Source: Treponema sp. | GTDB taxonomy: Bacteria; Spirochaetota; Spirochaetia; Treponematales; Treponemataceae | Length of the DNA stretch: 8,021 nt | Reading direction: 5' to 3' | Assembly: GCA_017544745.1 (NCBI GenBank) | Contig: JAFYDO010000015.1 | Span: 1 to 8,021, forward strand | Part shown: positions 1 through 7,209 of the stretch, piece by piece | Layout of the letters: every line of letters starts with the position of its first letter | Position numbering within the stretch: the stretch's first letter is position 1 | Translations under genes and position numbers: made by a program | Notes under the pieces: generated by a model | What the model saw: only the letters and a program-made list of their open reading frames with translations | The model's database searches: none | Told to the model about the DNA's origin: nothing

Positions 1-1365
1 TATCAGAGTCTTGAAAATTCGCTCATATACATTTTTTCTATTATTACACTTGGAATGATAAACTGGAAGCTCATGCTGGCGTTCTTTGCAATTGCTCCGT
101 TTGTTCTTTTCCTTGTTCAGAAATTTAAGATACATATCCGTCCGGCTCATATGAAGGTACGCGATCAGTTTGCTGTTTTGAACACACGAGTTGGCGAAAA
201 TATTGAAGGAAACCGCGTTGTAAAGGCCTTTGTCCGCGAAGGTTACGAAATAGGTAAGTTTGACGGCGACAACGACAATTACCGTAAGGCTGCCGTAAAC
301 AATGCCGATGTACGCGTAAAATATACCCCTTGGATTGATACTCTTTGTGGTCTGCTTCCGGTTATCCTCATTCTGTTCGGCGGTTATCTTGTAATCAAAG
401 GCGAAATGACAATCGGACAGCTGGTAACCTTTAACGGTTTGATGTGGGCCTTTACTCAGCCAATCCAGATGTTCGGCATGCTCGTAGATAATATCCAGAA
501 CTTTGGTGCTTCGGGTGACAGACTTTATGAGCTTTGGAAGACCAAGCCTAGCGTAAAAAAAGGCTATGAAACAATTGATGAAGCACATGCGGTTAGCAGC
601 GGAGAAAGCGATTATGTAGAAAAAGAATACGCTCCTATAGAAGGCCGCGTAGAATTCCGTAACGTAAGCTTTGCCTATAACGAAGTGCCGGTAATTAAAA
701 ATATGAGCTTTGTGATTGAGCCTGGAATGACGGTTGGTATTCTTGGTCCTACAGGAAGCGGAAAATCTACAATTGCAAATCTTATGTGCCGTTACTACGA
801 TGTTACGGACGGTGCAGTACTTATAGACGGCAAGGATGTTCGCGATTACATTCCTGAAAACCTGCGCAAAAATGTCGGTATTACAATGCAGGAAGCCTTT
901 TTGTTCAGCGACACGGTAGAAGGAAACATTGCCTTTGGTAACCCGGATGCAACCTTTGAAGAAGTTGAACATGCTGCAGAGCTTGCACGCGTAAAGGAAT
1001 TTATCGGTGACCTTACCGACGGCTACGACACAATTGTTGGAGAGCGTGGTGTAGGTCTTAGCGGCGGACAGAAGCAGCGTATTGCACTGGCACGACTCTT
1101 CCTTGCAAATCCAAAAATCATGATTCTGGATGATACAACCAGTGCCGTTGATATAGAAACCGAACAGAAAATAAGGCAGTCAATCAAAGAGCAGAGTAAA
1201 GGACATACAGCCTTTATTATAAGTCACCGCATTTCGTCCTTTGAAAACTGCGACCTTGTGCTTGTAATAAAGGATGGACAGATTGTTCAACAGGGTAGTA
1301 ATAAAGAGCTTCTGGAACAAGATGGATATTATCGGGATGTTTATATTGAGCAGAAGGGATTGTAG
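1..1365 (+). CDS. ABC exporter half-transporter, degenerate-site subunit (5' partial)
   Basis: Membrane ABC exporter subunit: a transmembrane domain fused to a C-terminal ATPase, expected in the inner membrane. The frame is open from base 1, so the gene starts upstream; aligned with the next gene, about 150 residues (the first two membrane helices) are missing. The ATG at 55 is internal. Numbering from base 1, hydrophobic segments lie near residues 8-42, 114-134 and 140-160, and the ATPase begins near 216. Walker A GPTGSGKS is at 249-256, the Q-loop reads TMQEAFLFSD, an X-loop VGERG precedes signature LSGGQ at 353-357, and the switch His is 409 (ISHR). Walker B reads ILDDTTSAVD: Asp378 replaces the catalytic Glu, as in MdlA, YheI/BmrC and TM287. 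Only two bases separate it from the next half-transporter, so the two probably form a heterodimer. The substrate (drug, lipid or peptide) cannot be told from sequence. Family certain; subunit role likely. Confidence 0.95.
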   Translation, partial: YQSLENSLIYIFSIITLGMINWKLMLAFFAIAPFVLFLVQKFKIHIRPAHMKVRDQFAVLNTRVGENIEGNRVVKAFVREGYEIGKFDGDNDNYRKAAVNNADVRVKYTPWIDTLCGLLPVILILFGGYLVIKGEMTIGQLVTFNGLMWAFTQPIQMFGMLVDNIQNFGASGDRLYELWKTKPSVKKGYETIDEAHAVSSGESDYVEKEYAPIEGRVEFRNVSFAYNEVPVIKNMSFVIEPGMTVGILGPTGSGKSTIANLMCRYYDVTDGAVLIDGKDVRDYIPENLRKNVGITMQEAFLFSDTVEGNIAFGNPDATFEEVEHAAELARVKEFIGDLTDGYDTIVGERGVGLSGGQKQRIALARLFLANPKIMILDDTTSAVDIETEQKIRQSIKEQSKGHTAFIISHRISSFENCDLVLVIKDGQIVQQGSNKELLEQDGYYRDVYIEQKGL

Positions 1366-1367
1366 GT

Positions 1368-3140
1368 ATGGCAAGAAATAAATTTGATACAGATGAAGAA
1401 ATAGAAAACAAGCTCAACCTGCGCATAATCCCGCGAATGATGAAGTGGGTAAAGCCGTATGCCTGGTGGATGGTTTTATCTTGTTTTATCATGCTTGTTG
1501 CTTCTGGAATCTCACTTTTGAGTCCTTACCTTATACGTATGGCAATTGACCAGGCTATTCCTGCTGCAGATTATGGAATGCTCGTAAAGATTTCTGTATT
1601 TCTTGTAGTAACTACTTTGTTTGTACGTTTTCTGCTGGCTGCCAAGCTCAGACTCATGACACGCGTTGCCCAGAAAATAATTGTAACAATCCGTAAGGAA
1701 GTTTTTACAAAGCTTCAGGCACTGCCTTTTACTTATTTTGACAGCCGCCCGCACGGAAAGATTTTGATTCGCGTTGTAAACTATGTAAACTCACTTTCTG
1801 ATTTGCTCAGTAACGGCTTTATTCAGCTTATAAGCGACCTGTTTACGCTTGTTGTAATTGTCTGCTTTATGCTTGCAATTGACGTAAGACTCACGCTTGT
1901 GTGTATGGCAGTTTTGCCGGTGCTTCTGATTGTGCTTGTGAGTATGAAGAAAAAACAGCACGAGGCCTGGAAGCAGGAAAGCTATAAAAGGTCAAATCTT
2001 ACCGCCTATCTTTCTGAATCCCTCAACGGTATGAAAATTACCCAGAGCTTTGCGCGCGAAAAAGTAAATCAGAGTATTTTTAACGAGCTATGCGACAAGT
2101 GTAAAAAGGTCTGGATTCACGCCGTAAACATGAACAATATAATCTGGCCGGTTGTAGATAACCTCAGTACCATGGGAGTTGCCCTTGTTTATATGGCAGG
2201 TATTGCCTGGCTTGGAGACGGCATGGGCGGCACTGTAACTGTCGGAACCCTTGTTGCTTTTACAGGTTATATCTGGAGATTCTGGATGCCTATTCAAAAC
2301 CTTGGAAACTTTTATAATTCTATGGTAACTACCGGCGCCTATGTAGAACGCATTTTTGAATTGCTCGACGAACCCGAAGATATTACCGACCGTGATGGTG
2401 CAAAAGAACTTCCTCCAATCCGCGGACACGTTAGCTTTGATCATGTAAACTTTAGCTACGAGCCGGGTAACCCTGTTCTTAAGGATGTAAACTTTACAAT
2501 TACACCGGGAACCAGCGTTGCAATTGTCGGACCTACGGGCGCCGGCAAAACCACAATCGTAAACCTTCTCACACGCTTTTATAACCCTGACGAGGGACAG
2601 ATTTTAGTGGACGGTCTTGATATTCAGGATTTGCAGATAAAATCTATCCGTAAACAGGTTGGTGTAATGCTGCAGGATTCGTTCCTCTTTAGCGGCACTA
2701 TTATGGAAAATATCCGCTATGGCCGCCTGGACGCAACCGACGAAGAATGTATGGCTGCTGCCAAAACCGTACAGGCCCATGATTTTATTATGGCATTCCC
2801 GGACGGCTACAATACAAAGGTAACCGCAAACGGTGGAGGACTTTCCCAGGGACAGAAGCAGCTTATTTCTTTTGCACGCGTATTGCTTTCGGACCCGCGC
2901 ATTTTAATTCTGGACGAAGCAACCAGCTCTGTAGATACTCAGACAGAAAAGGCGCTGCAAAAAGGGTTGGACGAGCTTTTGAAGGGCCGCACCAGCTTTA
3001 TCATCGCACACCGCCTTTCTACCATCCGCAACTCCGACATAATCTTCTTTGTAGACCACGGCGAAATTGTTGAGCGTGGTAACCACAACGAACTCATGGC
3101 GCTTAATGGTAATTATGCAAGTCTAGTTAACGGTGTGTAA
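1368..3140 (+). CDS. ABC exporter half-transporter, catalytic-site subunit
   Basis: Complete 590-residue half-transporter, the usual length for this family. The membrane domain has hydrophobic stretches near residues 33-60, 71-93, 150-192 and 258-320, followed by YVERIFELLDEPEDI, typical of the linker to the ATPase. Walker A GPTGAGKT is at 388-395, the Q-loop reads VMLQDSFLFSG, the signature is LSQGQ at 492-496, Walker B has Asp516 with catalytic Glu517 (ILDEATSSVD), and the switch His is 548 (IAHR). The X-loop before the signature is TANGGG rather than the VGERG of its partner. Thus this chain supplies the Walker motifs of the competent ATP site and the weaker signature of the degenerate site, matching MdlB, YheH/BmrD and TM288. 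The start at 1368 follows the upstream stop by two bases and has a purine-rich AAGGG at 1354-1358, nine bases away. Translation is probably coupled to the upstream gene. Substrate unknown. Confidence 0.96.
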   Translation: MARNKFDTDEEIENKLNLRIIPRMMKWVKPYAWWMVLSCFIMLVASGISLLSPYLIRMAIDQAIPAADYGMLVKISVFLVVTTLFVRFLLAAKLRLMTRVAQKIIVTIRKEVFTKLQALPFTYFDSRPHGKILIRVVNYVNSLSDLLSNGFIQLISDLFTLVVIVCFMLAIDVRLTLVCMAVLPVLLIVLVSMKKKQHEAWKQESYKRSNLTAYLSESLNGMKITQSFAREKVNQSIFNELCDKCKKVWIHAVNMNNIIWPVVDNLSTMGVALVYMAGIAWLGDGMGGTVTVGTLVAFTGYIWRFWMPIQNLGNFYNSMVTTGAYVERIFELLDEPEDITDRDGAKELPPIRGHVSFDHVNFSYEPGNPVLKDVNFTITPGTSVAIVGPTGAGKTTIVNLLTRFYNPDEGQILVDGLDIQDLQIKSIRKQVGVMLQDSFLFSGTIMENIRYGRLDATDEECMAAAKTVQAHDFIMAFPDGYNTKVTANGGGLSQGQKQLISFARVLLSDPRILILDEATSSVDTQTEKALQKGLDELLKGRTSFIIAHRLSTIRNSDIIFFVDHGEIVERGNHNELMALNGNYASLVNGV

Positions 3141-3143
3141 TCG

Positions 3144-3152
3144 TGCTACAAT
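3144..3152 (+). promoter_or_regulatory. possible extended -10 promoter before sbcD
   Basis: The sequence TGCTACAAT is a TG-N extended -10 element with five of six matches to TATAAT. A -35 at the right distance (TAGTTA, 3124-3129) is poor, three of six. If used, transcription would start about 7 bases downstream, practically at the sbcD ATG, giving a leaderless message. That would fit the absence of a Shine-Dalgarno sequence before sbcD. It is a short match in AT-rich DNA and could be chance; readthrough from the transporter genes is the alternative. Confidence 0.3.
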
Positions 3153-3158
3153 AAATAC

Positions 3159-4301
3159 ATGAAATTCTTACACATTTCCGACCTTCATCTTGGAAAAAGG
3201 TTCAGCGAATTTTCTCTTATAGAAGACCAGCAGTTTATTCTCTATAAAATTATAAACTGCATTGACGAACACAAACCCGACGCCCTTGTAATTGCGGGGG
3301 ATGTTTATGATAAAAATATTCCATCGGTAGAGGCGGTTAAACTTTTTGATGAGTTTTTGTGTAAGCTTGCCCAGCGTAAAATTCAGGTTTATATAATTAG
3401 CGGCAACCACGATTCTGCGGAACGTATGACTTGCGGGGCTTCGCTTATGGAAGCAAGCGGCATTCATTTTGCAAAGGCTTATGACGGAACTGTGAGCCAT
3501 TATATGCTGGAGGATTCCGAAGGTCCCGTAAACTTTTATCTTCTTCCTTTTATAAAGCCTGCTGTAGTAAAGTCGTTCTTTCCGGACGAGGCAGAAAATA
3601 TTAATACATATACAGACGCAGTTCGTCTTGCAATTCAAAAGGCAGCGCCGGATTTTACAAGCCGCAATGTTTTAGTTGCACATCAGTTTGTTACGGGGAG
3701 TGTGCGCTCTGAGTCGGAAGAAATAAGCATTGGCGGCCAGGATAATGTAGATGCTGCAGTTTTTGAAGGTTTTGATTATGTAGCTCTGGGGCATTTGCAC
3801 GGTGCACAGAAAGCCGGTGGTGACAATATCCGTTATAGCGGAAGTCCTTTAAAATATTCTTTTTCGGAAGTGTCTCATAAAAAGGGCGGATTTATAGTAG
3901 AGCTTGATGCAAAAGGCAAACCAAAAATTGAACAGGTTTTGTTTGAGCCAAAGCATGATGTCCGCGAGCTCAAGGGCACTTACGAAGAACTTACGCTGCG
4001 TAAGAATTACGAAAACACTGCAACTGATGATTACATTCATATCACACTTACCGACGAAGATGATGTTCCCGAAGGCTTTGCAAAACTTCAGGGTATTTAT
4101 CCAAATCTCTGCAAGCTTGATTACGATAATACACGAACCAGAACCAATGCAACTATAGATAGCGGTGTGGATGTAGAACACACAAGTCCGCTCGAATTAT
4201 TTGCCCAATTTTTCCAACTTCAAAACGGCAAGGATTTTTCACCGGAGCAAAGGGCGTTTGCACAAAATCTGATTGAAGAAATCTGGGGAGGTGAAAAATG
4301 A
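3159..4301 (+). CDS. sbcD: SbcD, nuclease subunit of the SbcCD DNA repair complex
   Basis: Mre11-type metallophosphoesterase of 380 residues (E. coli SbcD is about 400). It acts in the cytoplasm with SbcC as an ATP-dependent double-strand exonuclease and endonuclease that opens hairpins and clears blocked ends. The metal-binding motifs appear in the family order: SDLHLGK with Asp8 and His10, GDVYD with Asp48, GNHD with Asn83 and His84, VAHQF with His175, and GHLHG with His212 and His214. Residues after about 260 form the capping and SbcC-binding part. The start is fixed by the family's habit of placing the first metal motif within ten residues of Met1. No Shine-Dalgarno sequence is visible in the 18-base gap after the transporter gene, so initiation is either leaderless or by coupling. 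The stop overlaps the sbcC start by four bases (ATGA), as expected for subunits made together. Confidence 0.97.
   Translation: MKFLHISDLHLGKRFSEFSLIEDQQFILYKIINCIDEHKPDALVIAGDVYDKNIPSVEAVKLFDEFLCKLAQRKIQVYIISGNHDSAERMTCGASLMEASGIHFAKAYDGTVSHYMLEDSEGPVNFYLLPFIKPAVVKSFFPDEAENINTYTDAVRLAIQKAAPDFTSRNVLVAHQFVTGSVRSESEEISIGGQDNVDAAVFEGFDYVALGHLHGAQKAGGDNIRYSGSPLKYSFSEVSHKKGGFIVELDAKGKPKIEQVLFEPKHDVRELKGTYEELTLRKNYENTATDDYIHITLTDEDDVPEGFAKLQGIYPNLCKLDYDNTRTRTNATIDSGVDVEHTSPLELFAQFFQLQNGKDFSPEQRAFAQNLIEEIWGGEK
4287..4294 (+). promoter_or_regulatory. strong ribosome binding site for sbcC
   Basis: GGAGGTGA lies inside the last codons of sbcD, with six bases between its GGAGG core and the sbcC ATG at 4298. 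It matches the 16S anti-Shine-Dalgarno sequence well and settles the sbcC start. It contrasts with sbcD, which has no such site. Confidence 0.85.
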
Positions 4302-7084
4302 GACCTCTTACTTTAGACATAACGGGCTTTGGAACATACTGCAAAACCACTCATATTGATTTTTCAAAATTTGGAAACAGCGGGCTTTATCTTATAACCG
4401 GCGACACAGGATCGGGTAAAACCACAATCTTTGATGCAATTACTTATGCACTATATGGTGTAGTAAATGGCAGTGACCGCCAGGTTAATATGCTCCGTTC
4501 AACCTTTGCAGATCTTGATACTCCGACTGCGGTAGCACTTACCTTTGAATACAACGGCCAGGTTTATAAAGTCGAGCGAAATCCTAAATACGAACGACGT
4601 GCAAAAAAGGGTGAAGGTACTACCATACAAAATGCAGATGCAACCCTCACCATGCCGGACGGACAGACTGTTTCTCAGGAGTCAAAGGTAACTGCTGCAG
4701 TAACAGAGCTTTTGCGCATAGACAGCGATCAGTTTTCGCAGATTGTAATGATTGCACAGGGTGAGTTCCGTAAACTTTTGATGAGTGATACTACAAGCCG
4801 TCAGAATATTTTCAGGAAGCTTTTTAAAACTGAATATTATCAGACCCTGCAGGAACGGCTGACTGAAGAAGAAAGAAAGCTTGGTAACGGTTGTGGCGAT
4901 TTACGAAAAAGCATAAAACAGAGTGTAGATAATATTGTCTGCGACGTGGACGATGTTTTGTCTATTGAACTTAATAAAGCAAAGTCGGGCAGCCTGCCTG
5001 TAGAAGAAACAATTGCCCTTACAAAAAAATTAATTGAAAACGACGAGGCGCAAAAAAGCAGTCTTGAAAAACAGATTGAAAAAAATGACAAGGAATTAAG
5101 TGATATTACCGCAAGTCTTGCCAAAGCCGAAAAAAAACAGGAGATGGAGCAGGAACGCGCCAGACTTACACAGAATATACAAAGCTATACAGATCAGGTA
5201 AAAGCTGCCGACGGGGCTCTTAAAGAACAGAAAAAGCTTGAAGGTGAACGCAAGAAAAAGGAAGATGCGTGTGCCGTACAAAAGCAGGCGCTGCCTCAGT
5301 ATGATGAGCTTGATGAACTTGAAAAGGCTATAACACAGACTCAAGATTCTATTAAAGAAAATGAACTTCTTGGTGCCAGGGCCCTGGAAGATCTTGAGTC
5401 ACTTAAAAAAGAAAAAGAAACCATTACAGCAGCACTTAAAGAGCTTTCAGGTTCGGATGCAAAGGTTGTTGAGTTAAGCGGTATAATAGAAAAACTTACA
5501 GACCGCAAACAGCAGGTGGAAGAAGTTCAAAAACTGGCTGCTAATAATAAAAAACTTTTTGAACAGTTCCAGAAAAGTCAAAAAGAATATCTAAGTGCAC
5601 AGGACGCTTATAAAACTGCAGACAGTGTTTACAAGGAAAAACGCCGTCTTTTTATGGATCAGCAGGCTGGTATTCTTGCACAGGATTTAAAGGAAGGTGA
5701 GCCGTGTCCTGTATGCGGTTCCAAAACTCATCCTAGTCCGGCTGCTAAAACAAAGGAGGCTCCAACCCAGGAAGAATTAAACGAGCTTGAACAGCAGGCA
5801 AAGGATGCACAGACAACAGAGCAGAATTGTCATGCTCAATGTGTAAAGACAAAAACTGAATATGATACCGCAGTTGAAAATATTGCTGAGCAGACAAAAA
5901 AGCTTTTTGGAAAGGAAGCAGAAGCTGCCGGTTCGGATGAATCAAAAATAGAAAAGCTATGTGAGCAGGAAAAATCAAGGCTTATATCTGAGCTCGATCA
6001 AAATCAGAAAGCTTTAATCACTGCACAGCAAAATGCTGCAAAGAAAACCGAATACGAAGAACGCCAGCCAGAGCTGGAAGGCGAGCTTACACAAAAAGAA
6101 AAAGATGAACGTGATATTGCCCAGACTGTTACTGCTCTTACCGAAAAACTCAAGGGCCAGCAGAATCAAAAAAAGGCACTGCAGAGCAAACTTGAATTTG
6201 AAAGCCGCGACAAAGCCCTGGAGTCAATACAAGAACTGGAAAATCAGATTAAGAAAATGAAGGAAGAATTTGAGCAGGCACAAAAAAACTACGAGCAGGC
6301 AAATAATTCCCTTAATACTGCCAAAGGCAAACTTGAACAGAATGAAAAAGAGCTCGAATCCTTTGAAGAAATTGATACACAAAAGCTTTCTCAAAATAGG
6401 GACGAACTCAACGAACTTAAACAGGAGCTGGATGATAAAAAAACAGATGTTCAGACCCGTATAAGCCAGAATCAAAATGCGCTTAAACAGATAGAGCAAT
6501 GGGCGGATGAGCTTGGAGCTTTAGAAAATAAATATACCTGGGTTTCGTCCCTTTCTAAAACTGCAAATGGAATGCTTTCGGATGGCAAGGAAAAAATCAA
6601 ACTCGAAACCTATATTCAGATGAATTATTTTGACAGAATCCTTGCCCATGCCAACCGCCGCCTTATGATAATGAGCGACAATCAGTATGAGCTTGTGCGC
6701 AAAAAAGAGGCCGCAGACTTACGCAGCCAGACCGGTCTTGAGCTTGATGTAATTGACCATTACAACGGAGGCCAGCGCAGCGTAAAGTCTCTTTCTGGTG
6801 GAGAATCCTTCCAGGCATCCTTAGCACTGGCCCTTGGACTTTCTGACGAAGTAAGACGTTCTTCCGGCGGAATTAAAATAGATTCCATGTTTGTAGATGA
6901 AGGCTTTGGCACCCTGGACAGCGACACCCTCCAAAAGGCCTTCAAGGCTCTTTCCGACACCACCGAAGGCACCCGCCTCATAGGAATTATCTCCCACGTA
7001 GACCTCCTAAAAGAAAAAATCGACCGGCAGATTGTGGTAAAGAAGGAACGGACTGGTGGAAGCACCGTGCACTTGGAGGTATAG
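4298..7084 (+). CDS. sbcC: SbcC, Rad50-like ATPase subunit of the SbcCD complex
   Basis: SMC/Rad50-family ATPase of 928 residues, somewhat shorter than E. coli SbcC (about 1050), with the difference probably in the coiled coil. It drives and gates the SbcD nuclease on DNA ends. The N-terminal half of the ATPase has LDITGFGTY, then Walker A GDTGSGKT at 35-42 and the Q-loop Gln154 in IAQGEFRKLL. A long Lys/Glu/Gln-rich coiled coil runs from about 180 to 740, interrupted by the zinc hook CPVCG with Cys470 and Cys473, which joins two complexes through zinc. The C-terminal half carries signature LSGGES at 832-837, Walker B FVDEGFGTLD with Asp867 and catalytic Glu868, and the switch region IISHVDLL. 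All key residues are intact. The start overlaps the sbcD stop and has a strong ribosome binding site. No clear terminator follows; an interspersed repeat begins at once after the stop. Confidence 0.97.
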   Translation: MRPLTLDITGFGTYCKTTHIDFSKFGNSGLYLITGDTGSGKTTIFDAITYALYGVVNGSDRQVNMLRSTFADLDTPTAVALTFEYNGQVYKVERNPKYERRAKKGEGTTIQNADATLTMPDGQTVSQESKVTAAVTELLRIDSDQFSQIVMIAQGEFRKLLMSDTTSRQNIFRKLFKTEYYQTLQERLTEEERKLGNGCGDLRKSIKQSVDNIVCDVDDVLSIELNKAKSGSLPVEETIALTKKLIENDEAQKSSLEKQIEKNDKELSDITASLAKAEKKQEMEQERARLTQNIQSYTDQVKAADGALKEQKKLEGERKKKEDACAVQKQALPQYDELDELEKAITQTQDSIKENELLGARALEDLESLKKEKETITAALKELSGSDAKVVELSGIIEKLTDRKQQVEEVQKLAANNKKLFEQFQKSQKEYLSAQDAYKTADSVYKEKRRLFMDQQAGILAQDLKEGEPCPVCGSKTHPSPAAKTKEAPTQEELNELEQQAKDAQTTEQNCHAQCVKTKTEYDTAVENIAEQTKKLFGKEAEAAGSDESKIEKLCEQEKSRLISELDQNQKALITAQQNAAKKTEYEERQPELEGELTQKEKDERDIAQTVTALTEKLKGQQNQKKALQSKLEFESRDKALESIQELENQIKKMKEEFEQAQKNYEQANNSLNTAKGKLEQNEKELESFEEIDTQKLSQNRDELNELKQELDDKKTDVQTRISQNQNALKQIEQWADELGALENKYTWVSSLSKTANGMLSDGKEKIKLETYIQMNYFDRILAHANRRLMIMSDNQYELVRKKEAADLRSQTGLELDVIDHYNGGQRSVKSLSGGESFQASLALALGLSDEVRRSSGGIKIDSMFVDEGFGTLDSDTLQKAFKALSDTTEGTRLIGIISHVDLLKEKIDRQIVVKKERTGGSTVHLEV

Positions 7085-7085
7085 T

Positions 7086-7126
7086 GTCATTGCGAGGAGC
7101 GAGTGCAACGAGCGACGTGGCAATCC
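7086..7126. repeat. interspersed hairpin-like repeat, single copy here
   Basis: A GC-rich 41-base block beginning GTCATTGCGAGGAGCG and ending CGACGTGGCAATCC starts two bases after the sbcC stop. Its ends are complementary (ATTGC at 7089-7093 with GCAAT at 7120-7124), and GAGCGA occurs twice inside, 13 bases apart (7097-7102 and 7110-7115). Its composition is unlike the AT-rich DNA that follows. From memory, elements with these same ends are scattered between genes in many bacteria, including treponemes; I could not check this. It lacks the run of T's of a terminator, although it could protect the 3' end of the message. Confidence 0.6.
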
Positions 7127-7148
7127 ACATAACTGCATAAATATTATC

Positions 7149-7177
7149 TTTACAATCCACTCTACCTATTGTAAAAT
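7149..7177 (+). promoter_or_regulatory. predicted sigma70 promoter of the lipoprotein gene
   Basis: TTTACA (7149-7154) and TAAAAT (7172-7177) each match five of six consensus bases and are separated by the ideal 17 bases. Transcription would start near 7184, giving a leader of about 26 bases that holds the GGAG ribosome binding site at 7200-7203, six bases before the ATG at 7210. The position, directly after the repeat and in the only real intergenic region of the window, supports separate expression from sbcDC. Confidence 0.6.
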
Positions 7178-7209
7178 TAACTATTATTTTAAACCTCACG
7201 GAGACAAAA

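Noticed and set aside
3168..3638. 156-codon - strand open frame inside sbcD
   Set aside because: It is antisense to the conserved metal-binding motifs of sbcD; its openness reflects codon bias of the real gene.
5040..6500. Low-complexity Lys/Glu/Gln-rich stretch considered as a coding repeat array
   Set aside because: It is the ordinary coiled coil of SbcC; no regular DNA-level repeat unit is visible.
7085..7130. Rho-independent terminator after sbcC
   Set aside because: The stem is imperfect and interrupted and no run of T's follows, so a terminator cannot be supported.
7121..7160. CAATCCAC present twice (7121-7128 and 7153-7160), considered as a target-site duplication of the repeat
   Set aside because: The first copy lies partly inside the repeat end and the second overlaps the -35 region, so the two copies do not flank the element; eight bases at this spacing can arise by chance.
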